This document shows positions 8,464 through 18,475 of a stretch of DNA of 36,017 nucleotides, one piece after another. The position numbers and the translations under genes are program-made. A model generated the notes under the pieces. The model was not told where the DNA came from. It ran no database searches and worked only from the letters and a program-made list of their open reading frames with translations. Numbering within the stretch: the stretch's first letter is position 1; each line of letters opens with the position of its first letter. Source of the DNA: Erysipelotrichia bacterium (lineage in GTDB: Bacteria; Bacillota_I; Bacilli_A; Erysipelotrichales; Erysipelotrichaceae); NCBI GenBank assembly GCA_030525245.1, contig JAUNFB010000011.1, forward strand, positions 1-36,017, read 5' to 3'.

Positions 8464-8472
8464 ATTTTAACA
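8464..8472 (-). promoter_or_regulatory. Extended -10 promoter for hrb-rbr
   Basis: The minus strand reads TGT-TAAAAT, predicting a start near 8457 and a leader of about 32 nt that carries GGAGG. No obvious PerR- or Rex-type operator is visible. Confidence 0.5.
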
Positions 8473-8502
8473 CAGCAGTCTTATTAATACATTTGATTAG
8501 CC

Positions 8503-10122
8503 CTAACGATTATAAATAACATAATCGGCAGCTTCTATTTCCAATACCAATGTTTCGAAAAAGAAGAAACGGACAGTATTTTCATCACAAATGTAATTAG
8601 TAATCACATATTCCGTCTTATCCGAACAGATATTTACATTTTCCGCATAAATCACTATTTTATCACTTAATAAACATTTATTGAAAGGAACAAAAGTAAA
8701 TAAGTGCTTATCCGCTTTGCCATCACTGTCGGCAATCGTCTCAAATTCCATTTTCAAGCGGTTATTCTTTAATTGCCTTAAACGCAAGCGAATACGATTA
8801 TTATTATCAAATAAGTCCCTTATATATATCGGCGTAGGCTGAACTAATTTCATTTGAGATTTCAAGCCTAATTTTTTTCGGCAATTAGTAATTGCCTGGA
8901 TGATTTTTTCTTCAACTCTGTCATCTCCATAGAAATTTGCGATTTCCCTTCTCTTTTTGATCGCAAATTCTGCCTGTAAAAGATAAAAATAGGCGATTTC
9001 ATAATTCGGATCATTTTTAGACATAAATACTGTCCCCAATCGCAAAGCGATATCCGCAAATTTGCAATCAAAGAATTCGTCGGAGAAAATCTTTTTATTT
9101 TCCTCGTACAAATTAAAGTATGTCGAAATTGCCTGCACTTTATTCTCCGTTACTCCCCGTCCATAGTAAAACATATCGGCTTGATGATAAACAGACTCAT
9201 AAATACCGGCAGCGGCACCGATAGAAAAATAGCGGAAAGCTAAATCATCTTGCGCAATTCCATTATTTGCTCGGCCGTAATAATAAATATAGCCCAAACT
9301 GTTCGCATAAGCTGCCAAGCCATACTTATGATATAATTTTTCCAATAAATCTCTTGCTTTCAGCCAATCGCACTCAAAAACAGCATTACCACCATAATAG
9401 GCATAAGCACAAGTCTCCAATCCGATTTTGTTTTCCTTTTGAACCAAATCCAAAGCAAATTGTTTATATAATTCTTGCTGTTGAGGAGTTATTTCTGCTA
9501 AAATGTCCTGATCATCAATATATGATAAATAGATTTCCTTTTCGCAATCGGCATATTCGCGAACAGAACTGTTTTCGTTTTTTATATGCAAGCTGATCAA
9601 AGAAATCAATTCATTCAAATCGACAAGATCACTGACAAATTCCATATCCTCGGCATCATCAACACCATCATGAATCCGCGAAAAAACATAAGCAAACAAA
9701 TCACCGTCAGTCATCAATAAAACTTTATCCAATTCATTATCGGAAATATCCTGATAAGGCAAATAATTATCTTTGAAAGTAAAATTAATATCTCTAACCC
9801 AAGAAAAATAATCTACAACCAAAACATTTTTTATTTTCAAGTTGATTAACAAAGCAATCAAATCTTCCTTTGACGGTAAAAATGTATCTGAACAAATAAA
9901 ATTTTCCTTTAAAAGCTCATCTTTTACTTCTTTGAAATAAAATTTATTCATTCGAAAATAGTTGCGCAAATCATTTTTAGTTACCTTTTTGGGAGGAATT
10001 ACCGTCAATTTACTCAAAGCAAATTTCCCCGCGTATTCTAGCCAGGCATAATCATTTTCCAATTTAATTACCCTGTCGTAAAACGATGTATTGTTTATTT
10101 TAACATAATCATCAACTTGCAT
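8503..10122 (-). CDS. Sel1-like repeat protein of unknown function
   Basis: 539 aa, no signal peptide or membrane helix seen. Residues about 265-350 contain Sel1/TPR-like helical repeats: YANSLGYIYYYGRANNG, then YHQADMFYYGRGVTENKVQA with the typical Y-Y-G-x-G-V turn. Such repeats usually serve protein-protein contact. The N-terminal 200 residues are acidic and not recognised. The last 100 residues look beta-rich (FVPFNKCLLSDKIVIYAENV). CGGAGAAAAAAT precedes the ATG at 10122. It lies between threonine aldolase and hrb, all on the same strand, with no clear functional link. Confidence 0.75.
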   Translation of the reverse strand: MQVDDYVKINNTSFYDRVIKLENDYAWLEYAGKFALSKLTVIPPKKVTKNDLRNYFRMNKFYFKEVKDELLKENFICSDTFLPSKEDLIALLINLKIKNVLVVDYFSWVRDINFTFKDNYLPYQDISDNELDKVLLMTDGDLFAYVFSRIHDGVDDAEDMEFVSDLVDLNELISLISLHIKNENSSVREYADCEKEIYLSYIDDQDILAEITPQQQELYKQFALDLVQKENKIGLETCAYAYYGGNAVFECDWLKARDLLEKLYHKYGLAAYANSLGYIYYYGRANNGIAQDDLAFRYFSIGAAAGIYESVYHQADMFYYGRGVTENKVQAISTYFNLYEENKKIFSDEFFDCKFADIALRLGTVFMSKNDPNYEIAYFYLLQAEFAIKKRREIANFYGDDRVEEKIIQAITNCRKKLGLKSQMKLVQPTPIYIRDLFDNNNRIRLRLRQLKNNRLKMEFETIADSDGKADKHLFTFVPFNKCLLSDKIVIYAENVNICSDKTEYVITNYICDENTVRFFFFETLVLEIEAADYVIYNR

Positions 10123-10156
10123 ATTTTTTCTCCGTTTTTATTATATTTCTTAATTT

Positions 10157-11176
10157 TTAAATGAGAGAGCGTAAAATTTCAACATTTTGTAATGTAGTTG
10201 CCCAACTGCTGACAAAACGCGTAATATAAGTATCCTCGTCATATTTGTCCCAAACCGCAAAATCAACTTTGGTTTTTAATCTCTCTATTTGCGTTTTAGA
10301 CATCAACACAAAAACTTGATTAGTACAATTCTCATATACCAAACGATAATTTTTACTTTTAAAAGCCCTTCTTATTTCATCTGCCATTTCATCAGCTCGT
10401 TGACATATTTCTATATATAAGTCGTCTTGAAAAAGACAATCAAACTGAATTCCTAGCATTCTGCCCTTTGCCAGTAATGCGCCGTGCTGTTTGATAACTG
10501 TAGTAAAATGTTTTGGTGTATTGTTATTACAAAAAATCAATGCTTCCCCAAAAAGTGCTCCGATTTTGGTTCCGCCGATATAAAAGACATCGCATAAATG
10601 AGCAATATCTTTTAGACTGTTTTCACCGCGAACAACACCATATCCCAGTCTTGCCCCATCAATATAAAAAGTCAAATCATATTTTTTGCATAGTGCATAA
10701 ATATCTTCTAATTCTCTTCGGCTATATAGTGTGCCATATTCTGTCGGATAAGATATATAAACCATTCCGGGATAGACCATATGTTGTTGATTGTCATCAG
10801 CATAAAACTGACTCAAATATTCTTGTAAATCTGTACTGTTTATTTTCCCATCGTGTTGCGGAATCGCCAAAACTTTATGTCCGCAATATTCGATCGCCCC
10901 GGCTTCGTGCACATTGATATGCCCGCTGTCGGCACAAATAACACCTTCATATGGTTTTAATAAACCGGCAATTGCTATTTGATTAGTTTGTGTACCTCCG
11001 CACAAAAAATAGATATCAGCATTGGGATTATCAATTGCTTTTTTAATTTTCTCTTTGGCAGATAGACAATAGTCATCCTCTCCGTAACCGACAGTCTGCT
11101 CCAAATTTGTCTGACTCAATTTTTTCAGTATTTCCGGATGAGCACCTTCTAAATAATCACAAGTAAAAGAAAGCAT
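10157..11176 (-). CDS. ltaE: Low-specificity L-threonine aldolase
   Basis: PLP-dependent aldolase of fold type I, 339 aa, splitting L-threonine/allo-threonine to glycine and acetaldehyde. The Schiff-base lysine lies in FYIGGTKIGALFGEALIF at about residue 204. The substrate/PLP segments FLCGGTQTNQIA and DSGHINVHEAGAIEYCGHK are typical. FYIDGARLGYG carries the PLP-ring Asp. GGAGA sits 7 bases before the ATG. It follows mnmG at 88 bases and is probably independent of it. Confidence 0.93.
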   Translation of the reverse strand: MLSFTCDYLEGAHPEILKKLSQTNLEQTVGYGEDDYCLSAKEKIKKAIDNPNADIYFLCGGTQTNQIAIAGLLKPYEGVICADSGHINVHEAGAIEYCGHKVLAIPQHDGKINSTDLQEYLSQFYADDNQQHMVYPGMVYISYPTEYGTLYSRRELEDIYALCKKYDLTFYIDGARLGYGVVRGENSLKDIAHLCDVFYIGGTKIGALFGEALIFCNNNTPKHFTTVIKQHGALLAKGRMLGIQFDCLFQDDLYIEICQRADEMADEIRRAFKSKNYRLVYENCTNQVFVLMSKTQIERLKTKVDFAVWDKYDEDTYITRFVSSWATTLQNVEILRSLI

Positions 11177-11264
11177 CTTCAGTCTCCTTTCCTTTTATTT
11201 AAGTAATTTATCAATTATAAACGCAGTATATCCGTTCCTATTTAATTTCAGTGCGATTATAACT

Positions 11265-13121
11265 TTACTGTTTCTTCTCCTGTTTCAAATAAATTTGAAT
11301 GGTAATTATATCCGCCGGATTTACACCGCTTATTCTGGATGCTTGTCCGATAGTCAAAGGTTTGACTAAATTAAGTTTCTGCTTGGCTTCCAAAGATAGG
11401 TGTTCAATTTCGTTATAATCCAAATCCGCAGGTAACTGCTGCTTTTCGGTTCTGATGAGATTAATTGCCTCTCTTCGTGCTTTCGCAATATATCCTTCAT
11501 ATTTTATTTCAATATCTAATTGACGGGCAATTCTTTCATCTGCTTCCTGCCCAATCAATTTTAAAATATATTTGCTTTCAACATTCGGTCTTTTAACCAA
11601 TTCGTAACAATTTAATGTTCCTTTACTCTCTTTATATCCTTTAGACAATAAGTATTGACTCAATTCATCATCTACTGTCACCTTATTCTCTTGTAATACT
11701 TGTTTCAATTGCTGTAGTTGCACTAATTTATTTTTGAATTTAGCATAACGCTCTGGTTTTATGAGACCATAATAATATCCGTAATCTGTTAATCTCTGAT
11801 CAGCATTGTCATGACGCAACAATAAACGATATTCGGCACGACTGGTCAACAAACGATAAGGCTCTTTGGTACCTTTGGTTACCAAATCATCAATCATGAC
11901 TCCAATATAAGCCTCATCCCTTCTTAATATCAATTGTTTCAAACCCTTTATCTTAGCAGCAGCATTGATTCCGGCAATAAGACCTTGTCCGGCTGCTTCT
12001 TCATAACCGCTTGTTCCGTTAATCTGTCCGGCAGTAAACAGATTTTCGACTATTTTTGTTTCTAATGTCGGTTTTAATTGTAAGGGGTCAATGGCATCAT
12101 ATTCTATAGCATAGGCATATTTTTCAATCACGCAATTCTTAAATCCCGGTAAAGAACGCAGCATTTGATCCTGCACATCATAAGGCATACTGGTGGAAAA
12201 CCCTTGGACATAAGTTGTATCCAGAGATAAGGATTCCGGTTCCAAAAAGATCTGATGCCTTTCTTTATCCGCAAAGCGAACAATCTTATCTTCGATTGAT
12301 GGACAATAACGCGGTCCAACCCCTTCGACAACACCGGAATACATGCTCGATCGTTGTAAATTTTCTTTGATTATTTTATGTGTTAACGGTTGAGTATAAA
12401 TCAAATAACAAGGTATTTGTTGTTTTATTTGAGCAATTCTTTCCGTCTCATAGGAAAAGGCCTCCGCTTCATCATTTCCCGGTTCCAATTGTGCCTGGGA
12501 AAAATCAATTGAAGCTGTTTGTATTCTTGCCGGAGTACCTGTTTTCAGCCGAAAAGTTCTAAAACCATTATCTCGTAAAGATTGTGACAGGTTCTTTGTG
12601 GTTTTTTGGTGATCCGGGCCCTCATAAGTGATATGATCGGAAACCATTACTTTACTGCTCATATAAGTTCCCGTTGTCAATATCAAGCATTTGCAGAATA
12701 CTTCTTCTCCGTTTTCCAATTGTACGCCTTTGACCTTGCCGTTAACAACCAATATTTTTTCAACAACCGCTTCTTTAACTGTCAAATTCTGCTGTTTTTC
12801 CAAAACAGATTGCATATATTTTTTATATGCTATTTTATCCGATTGAACTCTTAAACTTCTTACTCCCGGTCCTTTTGTTGTATTTAACATTTTGAACTGT
12901 AAAGCCGTGGCATCAGCAGTTTTCCCCATCTGACCACCTAAAGCGTCAATCTCTCTGACTACAACTCCCTTTGCCGGTCCTCCGACCGAAGGATTACAAG
13001 GCATTGAAGCAATCCAATTTTTATCTAAAGAAAATAAAATAGTTTCTAATCCCATTCTTGAAGTTGCTAGCGCTGCTTCACAGCCGGCATGTCCGCCGCC
13101 TACCACAATTACATCTGTCAT
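11265..13121 (-). CDS. mnmG: tRNA uridine-34 5-carboxymethylaminomethyl modification enzyme MnmG (GidA)
   Basis: FAD-dependent partner of MnmE, installing cmnm5 at the wobble uridine of several tRNAs. 618 aa against about 630 for the family. The dinucleotide fold [19 protein letters not shown] lies at residues 6-24, then [11 protein letters not shown], the conserved [13 protein letters not shown] with a catalytic-region Cys near 275, and [16 protein letters not shown] for FAD. The C-terminal helical MnmE-binding region is present. GGAGGGACTCTTTT precedes the ATG. MnmE is not in this window. The gene is commonly near the replication origin. Confidence 0.97.
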   Translation of the reverse strand: MTDVIVVGGGHAGCEAALATSRMGLETILFSLDKNWIASMPCNPSVGGPAKGVVVREIDALGGQMGKTADATALQFKMLNTTKGPGVRSLRVQSDKIAYKKYMQSVLEKQQNLTVKEAVVEKILVVNGKVKGVQLENGEEVFCKCLILTTGTYMSSKVMVSDHITYEGPDHQKTTKNLSQSLRDNGFRTFRLKTGTPARIQTASIDFSQAQLEPGNDEAEAFSYETERIAQIKQQIPCYLIYTQPLTHKIIKENLQRSSMYSGVVEGVGPRYCPSIEDKIVRFADKERHQIFLEPESLSLDTTYVQGFSTSMPYDVQDQMLRSLPGFKNCVIEKYAYAIEYDAIDPLQLKPTLETKIVENLFTAGQINGTSGYEEAAGQGLIAGINAAAKIKGLKQLILRRDEAYIGVMIDDLVTKGTKEPYRLLTSRAEYRLLLRHDNADQRLTDYGYYYGLIKPERYAKFKNKLVQLQQLKQVLQENKVTVDDELSQYLLSKGYKESKGTLNCYELVKRPNVESKYILKLIGQEADERIARQLDIEIKYEGYIAKARREAINLIRTEKQQLPADLDYNEIEHLSLEAKQKLNLVKPLTIGQASRISGVNPADIITIQIYLKQEKKQ

Positions 13122-13143
13122 AAAAGAGTCCCTCCGTTAAAAA

Positions 13144-13152
13144 AGTATAGCA
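13144..13152 (-). promoter_or_regulatory. Extended -10 promoter for mnmG
   Basis: The minus strand reads TGC-TATACT about 23 bases before the mnmG start, with no good -35 box at 16-18 bp. Confidence 0.45.
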
Positions 13153-13185
13153 CAAATATTTAAAAGTAATTACAAAGCCTTAGAC

Positions 13186-14331
13186 TTATTGTTCAATTTT
13201 AACAAATTTATCACCTTTTCTGGTTGTAATTATGTTGGATAAGCTAGTTACTTCCTGTAAAGAATTAATTTCAAATACAAATGTTTCATCATTGTTCCGA
13301 TATCCTTCAAACTGCAGTTTTCTGTTTTTCAAGGTTAAAGTACTGTAAGAAATCGCATAGAATTCTTCTAAAGTTTCAAATCCGACAATACTGTTTTCAA
13401 CCAAAGTAAAACTGAAATCCTCATTAAAAATAATATAAGAACGATTCTTTTCACTGATTAATATTCTGTCTTGATTTACATATTTGCCTGTTAAACGCGA
13501 TTTTATTTCATCGGAAACAATATTTTCATCAACAAGTTTTATATCTGTACCGTTCTTTTTAAACTGCACCTCAATTACATATACTTCTTTTAAATATTGC
13601 CATAAATCGCTGACTTTAACGGTTGCTTGGATATTATTACCTACCGATTGTACATTTTCTATTCCCTCAACCGAAAAATTTTTATCTGCATAATAATCAT
13701 AAATCAACTTACTGTCACCGGCATATTGAATCGTTTCATCCTTGTCATCAAACTCACCGGGTTCATTTGCGGATTCTGAAGTCTCTTCCTTTTCAACAAT
13801 TCTCTCTATAATCCGTTCAATTACCATTTTATTATTCTCATTCTTTACCGATCCTTCAAAGTAGGCTTGATATTTTTGATCTTTGGCGGTAAATGTCATG
13901 CTGAAAAGGACTTTATTTTCCACCAATTTAAGTTGCTTGATTTGAAAATTTCCTTCTACTTCTTCATTGTTGATCTTTTCATCACTTTTTTTAACCAATT
14001 CTATCAAATCGGCAGAAATGTCCTGCAATTGTACATCACGATTTTCAATCACAAATGAAACAATTTGCCATTTCCGTTCCTTTATCTCATTTTCAACTGT
14101 ATATATAGCTCGGTACTTTAACAAAGTATTTTCACCGCTGTATTCGACTTGCAATTTGTTGCCATCCGAATTCAAGATCTTATAATCTCCGCTTAACTGG
14201 TTATCCACAATAAAATCATCCCTACCATAGAGATAAACTTTTAAATCTTGCTGATCTAAAGGTTCAATTTTGCGTAAACACCCGGTTAATAATAAGAGAA
14301 AAATCATTAATACGATTGTAGTTTTCTTCAC
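13186..14331 (-). CDS. Putative lipoprotein of unknown function
   Basis: 381-aa exported protein. The signal peptide MKKTTIVLMIFLLLLTGC ends in a lipobox LTGC, predicting lipid attachment at Cys 18 on the outer face of the membrane. The rest is hydrophilic and acidic. A low-complexity Glu/Ser linker near residues 180-200 separates two beta-rich halves; the last 100 residues resemble an eight-strand lipocalin-like pattern, only loosely. The start chosen is GTG 14331, 8 bases after AAGGAG. The GTG at 14340 overlaps that site. It has its own promoter, overlapping the terminator of the walJ operon. No family recognised. Confidence 0.72.
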   Translation of the reverse strand: MKKTTIVLMIFLLLLTGCLRKIEPLDQQDLKVYLYGRDDFIVDNQLSGDYKILNSDGNKLQVEYSGENTLLKYRAIYTVENEIKERKWQIVSFVIENRDVQLQDISADLIELVKKSDEKINNEEVEGNFQIKQLKLVENKVLFSMTFTAKDQKYQAYFEGSVKNENNKMVIERIIERIVEKEETSESANEPGEFDDKDETIQYAGDSKLIYDYYADKNFSVEGIENVQSVGNNIQATVKVSDLWQYLKEVYVIEVQFKKNGTDIKLVDENIVSDEIKSRLTGKYVNQDRILISEKNRSYIIFNEDFSFTLVENSIVGFETLEEFYAISYSTLTLKNRKLQFEGYRNNDETFVFEINSLQEVTSLSNIITTRKGDKFVKIEQ

Positions 14332-14351
14332 AAATCTCACTCCTTAAAAAT

Positions 14352-14360
14352 ATTATAACA
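14352..14360 (-). promoter_or_regulatory. Extended -10 promoter for the lipoprotein gene
   Basis: The minus strand reads TGT-TATAAT. The position where a -35 box would sit is the T-run of the upstream walJ terminator, so the two elements overlap. Confidence 0.5.
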
Positions 14361-14373
14361 CGAGCAATTATCA

Positions 14374-14402
14374 CAAAAAAAGAGAACGATCATTCATTCT
14401 CT
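14374..14402 (-). terminator. Terminator of the yybS-walJ operon
   Basis: On the minus strand AGAGAA (14402-14397 side) pairs with TTCTCT (14386-14381), followed by seven T. The walJ stop codon (14392-14390) lies in the loop. Confidence 0.8.
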
Positions 14403-15148
14403 TTCAAACCAATATTGCTGTCAAAAACTTCAAACTGCTTAACAGCTTTGATAAACAATCTATCAGTATCTATATTTTTTTGGCGCAAAACATCTAACAT
14501 CGTATCATATGCCAGTTGATAAGTATTGGCCTGTTCGGAGATATGTGCCAAAATTATTTCTTTGGTACATTCTCCTATACACCTGCTCATTACCAAGGCA
14601 CTGTCCTCATTAGATAAATGTCCGTTATCCGATAAAATCCTTCTCTTTGTGTATAAAGGGCGTTTTGTCTGCATCAACATCTGCGGATCATGATTACTTT
14701 CTATAATGTAATAATCGGCATGCTTAATCAGTTCAACATTATTTTGCGAAACATAACCCGAATCGGTCAAATAAACCAAAGTTTCATCACCGTCATAAAT
14801 AATATAACCAACCGTTAATTCGCAATCATGGCTTAATGGAATAGGTAAAATTGTTAAATCTTTAACCTTAAATACTTCCATCGGTTTAACCAGAGATACC
14901 GCTATATCGTCAAAAGTTACCGGAGAATATATTTTTAAATCCTTAAACATTTTTAATTGACTGATATGATCGCTATGATTGTGGGTGATAAGCAATCCGT
15001 CCGCTTTAGAATAATCAAAATTCAATTGTTCAAAGCAAGCTGTCAAATAATGTTTGCTGCTACCGCAGTCAAGAATTATTTGCGTATTCTTACTGTTGAT
15101 GAGAGTGCAATTTCCTTTTGAACCGCTTGCCAAAATCGTGAAATGCAT
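14390..15148 (-). CDS. walJ: Metallo-beta-lactamase-fold exonuclease WalJ/YycJ
   Basis: 252-aa MBL-fold metallohydrolase. The metal motif THNHSDH is near residues 55-61. The N-terminus ILASGSKGNCTLI is diagnostic of YycJ/WalJ, and later metal ligands are in LTDSGYV and the SNHD segment. In Bacillus the gene sits with the walRK cell-wall regulon and the protein is a 5'-3' exonuclease linked to mismatch repair. Here no walRK is seen. It follows the M23 peptidase with a TAATG overlap (one shared base) and ends the six-gene operon. Confidence 0.92.
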   Translation of the reverse strand: MHFTILASGSKGNCTLINSKNTQIILDCGSSKHYLTACFEQLNFDYSKADGLLITHNHSDHISQLKMFKDLKIYSPVTFDDIAVSLVKPMEVFKVKDLTILPIPLSHDCELTVGYIIYDGDETLVYLTDSGYVSQNNVELIKHADYYIIESNHDPQMLMQTKRPLYTKRRILSDNGHLSNEDSALVMSRCIGECTKEIILAHISEQANTYQLAYDTMLDVLRQKNIDTDRLFIKAVKQFEVFDSNIGLKENE

Positions 15149-16671
15149 TATCTTCTACCGGCCTGATCACAAGGTAAAACTGTACACGGATCTACAAGTT
15201 GACCATCAATATATACGCCGACATCGATGTGCGGTCCGGAACCGATGCCGGTATTACCAATTTGTCCGATTACTTGTCCACGAACTATTTCCGTTCCGAC
15301 AGGATAAAAGCCCGGAACATTCATATGCAAATAACGCATTATAATGCCTTTACCGCAATCCACATAGTAATAATTTCCCATAGATGAGTTATAAGCCCTT
15401 TCGATAATTGTTGCATCGCAACATGCAAGTACTTCTCCGTATGGATCATATAAATTGATAAAATCTACTCCGTGATGTCCCGAATAACCGTAAAAATCGC
15501 AATAAATATAAGCATTATAGCATGGCAAAGAGAAGAAAATACCTCTATTGTCTACGGCCGCATTGTTGAAACGATAACTGCCGATAGTCGGTTCTACAAC
15601 AACTTTCACCATTTCTTGACGATAACCGGAAATTACTCCGTTAACATAAATATCGGTATACAGCGCATCATTGTACCCGGTAGCCGGGGCAATATCTTCT
15701 ACCACTTCTCCTACTTTAAGTTTTTCATCAAAAGTATAGGTTGAATCCGAAGGATATGTAACCTCCTTAACATATCTTTGTTGTTCAACAACTACATTTA
15801 TCGGCGAATTAAAATAAGTAATATTTAATTTTTGTCCCTTAACCAACGGTTGATTTATATCATATAAATTATCATTAATCGCAATCAACTGCGTAGCTGT
15901 CAAAGCATTTTTAGAGGCTGCTCCTTGAACCGTTTCATAGTCAGGAACCGTATAATACTCTAATTCATAGTCTTTGCCATAACAAAGGTATTTAAAAATG
16001 CTTTCAACATCTGTATAAACTTCATCCACATTAGCACCGGTTTCCTTAGCTTTAATTACTTCTTCAATATAAACATTAACATCTTGCGTTCCATAAGTAC
16101 TTAAATCAATTATTTCTTCGTGATTGGATAATTTAACATAAGTATCCTGATCGGTAAAACACAAAACAAATTTTTGTAAAGCTTCCTTAAAATCATCTAA
16201 AGATTTAACATAGATCGTATCTTTAATATCATCATCTAAGCAGATGTCTATTTCAAACGCTTTAATAACAAACATATCATTATCAATCAAATAACGAATG
16301 ATTTGTCCATCTTTATTCTCATAATTCCAAAATGAATTCTCTGTTATAGTATAAATGTCTTGATCCAAAGAAACATTGTAGCCCTCAAAAGCCGTACCAT
16401 TTAGTTTTTCTTTTTCCGATTTAATAGTTTGAGTCAATAAATTTGTATCATGCAAAATACCGACTAAGGTTCCACGATAATATACTTTGGTAATTCTTTC
16501 CGGTTTCAAAGTAACAGAAATTATTTTCTGGTCCACATAAGATTTCTCTTCGCTTATTTTTACATTATCAACAGTCAAACTTTTACCGACATTGCTTGGA
16601 AAAAGATAACTGATTGCTACTGCCAAAACAACCGAAATAATTATTAAAACCAATTTACTCTGTCTCTTCAT
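15148..16671 (-). CDS. Membrane-anchored M23 peptidase with LysM- and G5-like regions
   Basis: 507 aa. The N-terminal anchor is KLVLIIISVVLAVAISYLF, then a unique region. A LysM-like stretch (TATQLIAINDNL...KGQKLNI) and a G5-like beta domain follow, then the LytM/M23 domain from about residue 385. Zinc motif one is HHGVD (His 399, Asp 403), with a supporting YLH at 447-449. Motif two is SGPHIDVGV, so the usual HxH is HxD (His 481, Asp 483), replacing a zinc ligand. It is either an atypical endopeptidase or a non-catalytic regulator of wall hydrolysis. Start ATG 16671 is 6 bases from AGGAG; farther upstream starts run into dnaB. It overlaps dnaB by 17 bases. Confidence 0.87.
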   Translation of the reverse strand: MKRQSKLVLIIISVVLAVAISYLFPSNVGKSLTVDNVKISEEKSYVDQKIISVTLKPERITKVYYRGTLVGILHDTNLLTQTIKSEKEKLNGTAFEGYNVSLDQDIYTITENSFWNYENKDGQIIRYLIDNDMFVIKAFEIDICLDDDIKDTIYVKSLDDFKEALQKFVLCFTDQDTYVKLSNHEEIIDLSTYGTQDVNVYIEEVIKAKETGANVDEVYTDVESIFKYLCYGKDYELEYYTVPDYETVQGAASKNALTATQLIAINDNLYDINQPLVKGQKLNITYFNSPINVVVEQQRYVKEVTYPSDSTYTFDEKLKVGEVVEDIAPATGYNDALYTDIYVNGVISGYRQEMVKVVVEPTIGSYRFNNAAVDNRGIFFSLPCYNAYIYCDFYGYSGHHGVDFINLYDPYGEVLACCDATIIERAYNSSMGNYYYVDCGKGIIMRYLHMNVPGFYPVGTEIVRGQVIGQIGNTGIGSGPHIDVGVYIDGQLVDPCTVLPCDQAGRR

Positions 16672-18016
16672 TTTCATCTCCTGAATACTGTTTAGTATAA
16701 AAAGCATTAAATTTCGAATCGAATGCCAGATCAATATTAGCCAATCCACCATTACGGTGTTTAGCAATAATTACTTTAATATCCTGTATATCTTTTCTTG
16801 TTCCATCCTCATTTTGATTTTTTTCATTATCCCGATGTAAAAACATTACAATATCAGCATCCTGCTCTATCGCACCTGATTCTCTCAAATCCGACAATTG
16901 CGGATATTTTCCTCTTTCTCCTCTTTCTACCGAACGATTTAATTGTGAAAGAGCAATTACCGGAACATTTAACTCTCTGGCCAACTGCTTTAAAGCACGA
17001 GAAATTTCCGCAACTTCCTGCTGACGGTTATCACCTCGATTAACGGAAGGAGTAACCAACTGCAAATAATCGATGATAATCATATCCAAGCCGTTTTCTT
17101 GTTTCAATTTTCGACACTTGGCAAATATATCGTTTATTTTAGTAGATGAAGAATCATCCATATAAATATTTGCTTTTCCCAATTTGTCGATCGCTTCATC
17201 AATCTTAGCCCAATCTTGATTTGTAATATACTTACCGGTACGCAATTTATCAGATTCTACCGATGCCTTAGCCGCCAACATTCTCATCGCCAACTGAATA
17301 ACCGGCATTTCCAAAGAAAATACAGCAATTGTCTTGTCCGCTCTGGTTGCCGCATTAACCGCAATATTAAGAGCAAAAGCTGTTTTACCGACAGACGGAC
17401 GAGCGGCAATAATAATTAAATCACTGTTTTGAAAACCATTGGTTACCTGATCAAGATAAGTGTAACCAGAAGGTACACCGGTTATCTCCTGATGCGTCTG
17501 CAAATAATTGATCCGTTGAATTACTTCCGCGAAAGCATCTTTACTGTTCACAAATTCACCGGTTTTTCTTTCGCGACTGATTTTGGTAACCAGACTTTCC
17601 GCTTCATTTAATACATCTAAAGGAGCATATTGCCCCTCATAACATTTAACTCGAATATTTTCACAAACCTCAATCAATTTGCGCAATAAAGATTTCTCCT
17701 TAATATTGGACAAATAATATTCGCTGTTACTGCCGCTAATAGCCACATCGGTTAAATGCAGTATGTACTCCGCCCCACCGACAGCATCCAATTGCTGCAA
17801 GTCGGTCAAACGGGTAATAACCATATTGACATCTATCGGTTTGTTTTCTTTGCGTAATTCCAAAATAACCTGATAAATCTGTCTGTTCTCTTTGTTAAAA
17901 AAATCACTCGGCTGTAAATCTTCATCAAAAGCCAATTCTATGGTTTGAGGATATAAAAACATTGAGCCCAATAAAGCTTGTTCCGCTTCAATACTTGCAG
18001 GTACATTTGCCGGCAT
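16655..18016 (-). CDS. dnaB: Replicative DNA helicase DnaB
   Basis: Hexameric replicative helicase (named DnaC in Bacillus subtilis), 453 aa. The N-terminal DnaG-binding helical domain (EAEQALLGSMFL) is followed by a linker and the RecA-like motor. Walker A is ARPSVGKTAFALNIA near residues 203-217, Walker B is MIIIDYLQL, and the arginine-finger region is near the end (IAKHRNGGLANIDLAF). No intein or insertion is seen. It starts 12 bases after rplI, an order found in many Bacillota. Confidence 0.98.
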   Translation of the reverse strand: MPANVPASIEAEQALLGSMFLYPQTIELAFDEDLQPSDFFNKENRQIYQVILELRKENKPIDVNMVITRLTDLQQLDAVGGAEYILHLTDVAISGSNSEYYLSNIKEKSLLRKLIEVCENIRVKCYEGQYAPLDVLNEAESLVTKISRERKTGEFVNSKDAFAEVIQRINYLQTHQEITGVPSGYTYLDQVTNGFQNSDLIIIAARPSVGKTAFALNIAVNAATRADKTIAVFSLEMPVIQLAMRMLAAKASVESDKLRTGKYITNQDWAKIDEAIDKLGKANIYMDDSSSTKINDIFAKCRKLKQENGLDMIIIDYLQLVTPSVNRGDNRQQEVAEISRALKQLARELNVPVIALSQLNRSVERGERGKYPQLSDLRESGAIEQDADIVMFLHRDNEKNQNEDGTRKDIQDIKVIIAKHRNGGLANIDLAFDSKFNAFYTKQYSGDENEETE

Positions 18017-18028
18017 AACCTAATCCTC

Positions 18029-18475
18029 CTATAAATTAACTACATTTACTTTTACTTCAGCTATTACTTCCCTAAATAATTCTACTTTCAGTTTATACGA
18101 TCCCAATTTGGTAATATTATCATTATCGATAAATTTTCTCTTGTCCACATTTATCTGATATTTTTTAGCTAACTCTTCACAAATTTTCGAAGTAGAAACA
18201 CTTCCGAATAGTTTACCATCTTTTCCGGCTTTTAACGCAAAAGTCAAAGCAACTTTTTCAATTTCTGTTTTCAGTTTCTCTGCCTCTGCCTTTTTATGCT
18301 CATATTCGGCTTTTTGTTGAGCTTGTTGTTGATGTAAAACATCCATAGCCTTGCTGCTGGCCGCAACCGCCAATTTATTTTTAATTAAATAATTACGTCC
18401 GTAACCATCCGCAACTTCTTTCACTTCATCTTTTTTCCCGACATTTTTGACATCAGTCAATAAAATTACTTTCAT
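18029..18475 (-). CDS. rplI: 50S ribosomal protein L9
   Basis: 148 aa, the usual length. The N-terminal rRNA-binding domain has the L9 signature [20 protein letters not shown] and NYLIKN. A long central helix rich in Lys, Glu and Gln joins it to the C-terminal domain ([13 protein letters not shown]). The start at 18475 lies inside the end of gdpP (23-base overlap), with GGAGG 11 bases upstream, so translation is coupled to the phosphodiesterase. Confidence 0.98.
   Translation of the reverse strand: MKVILLTDVKNVGKKDEVKEVADGYGRNYLIKNKLAVAASSKAMDVLHQQQAQQKAEYEHKKAEAEKLKTEIEKVALTFALKAGKDGKLFGSVSTSKICEELAKKYQINVDKRKFIDNDNITKLGSYKLKVELFREVIAEVKVNVVNL

Noticed and set aside
16672-16767. N-terminal extension of the M23 peptidase gene into dnaB
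   Set aside because: It adds a second hydrophobic stretch read from dnaB coding sequence, while AGGAG is correctly spaced only for ATG 16671.
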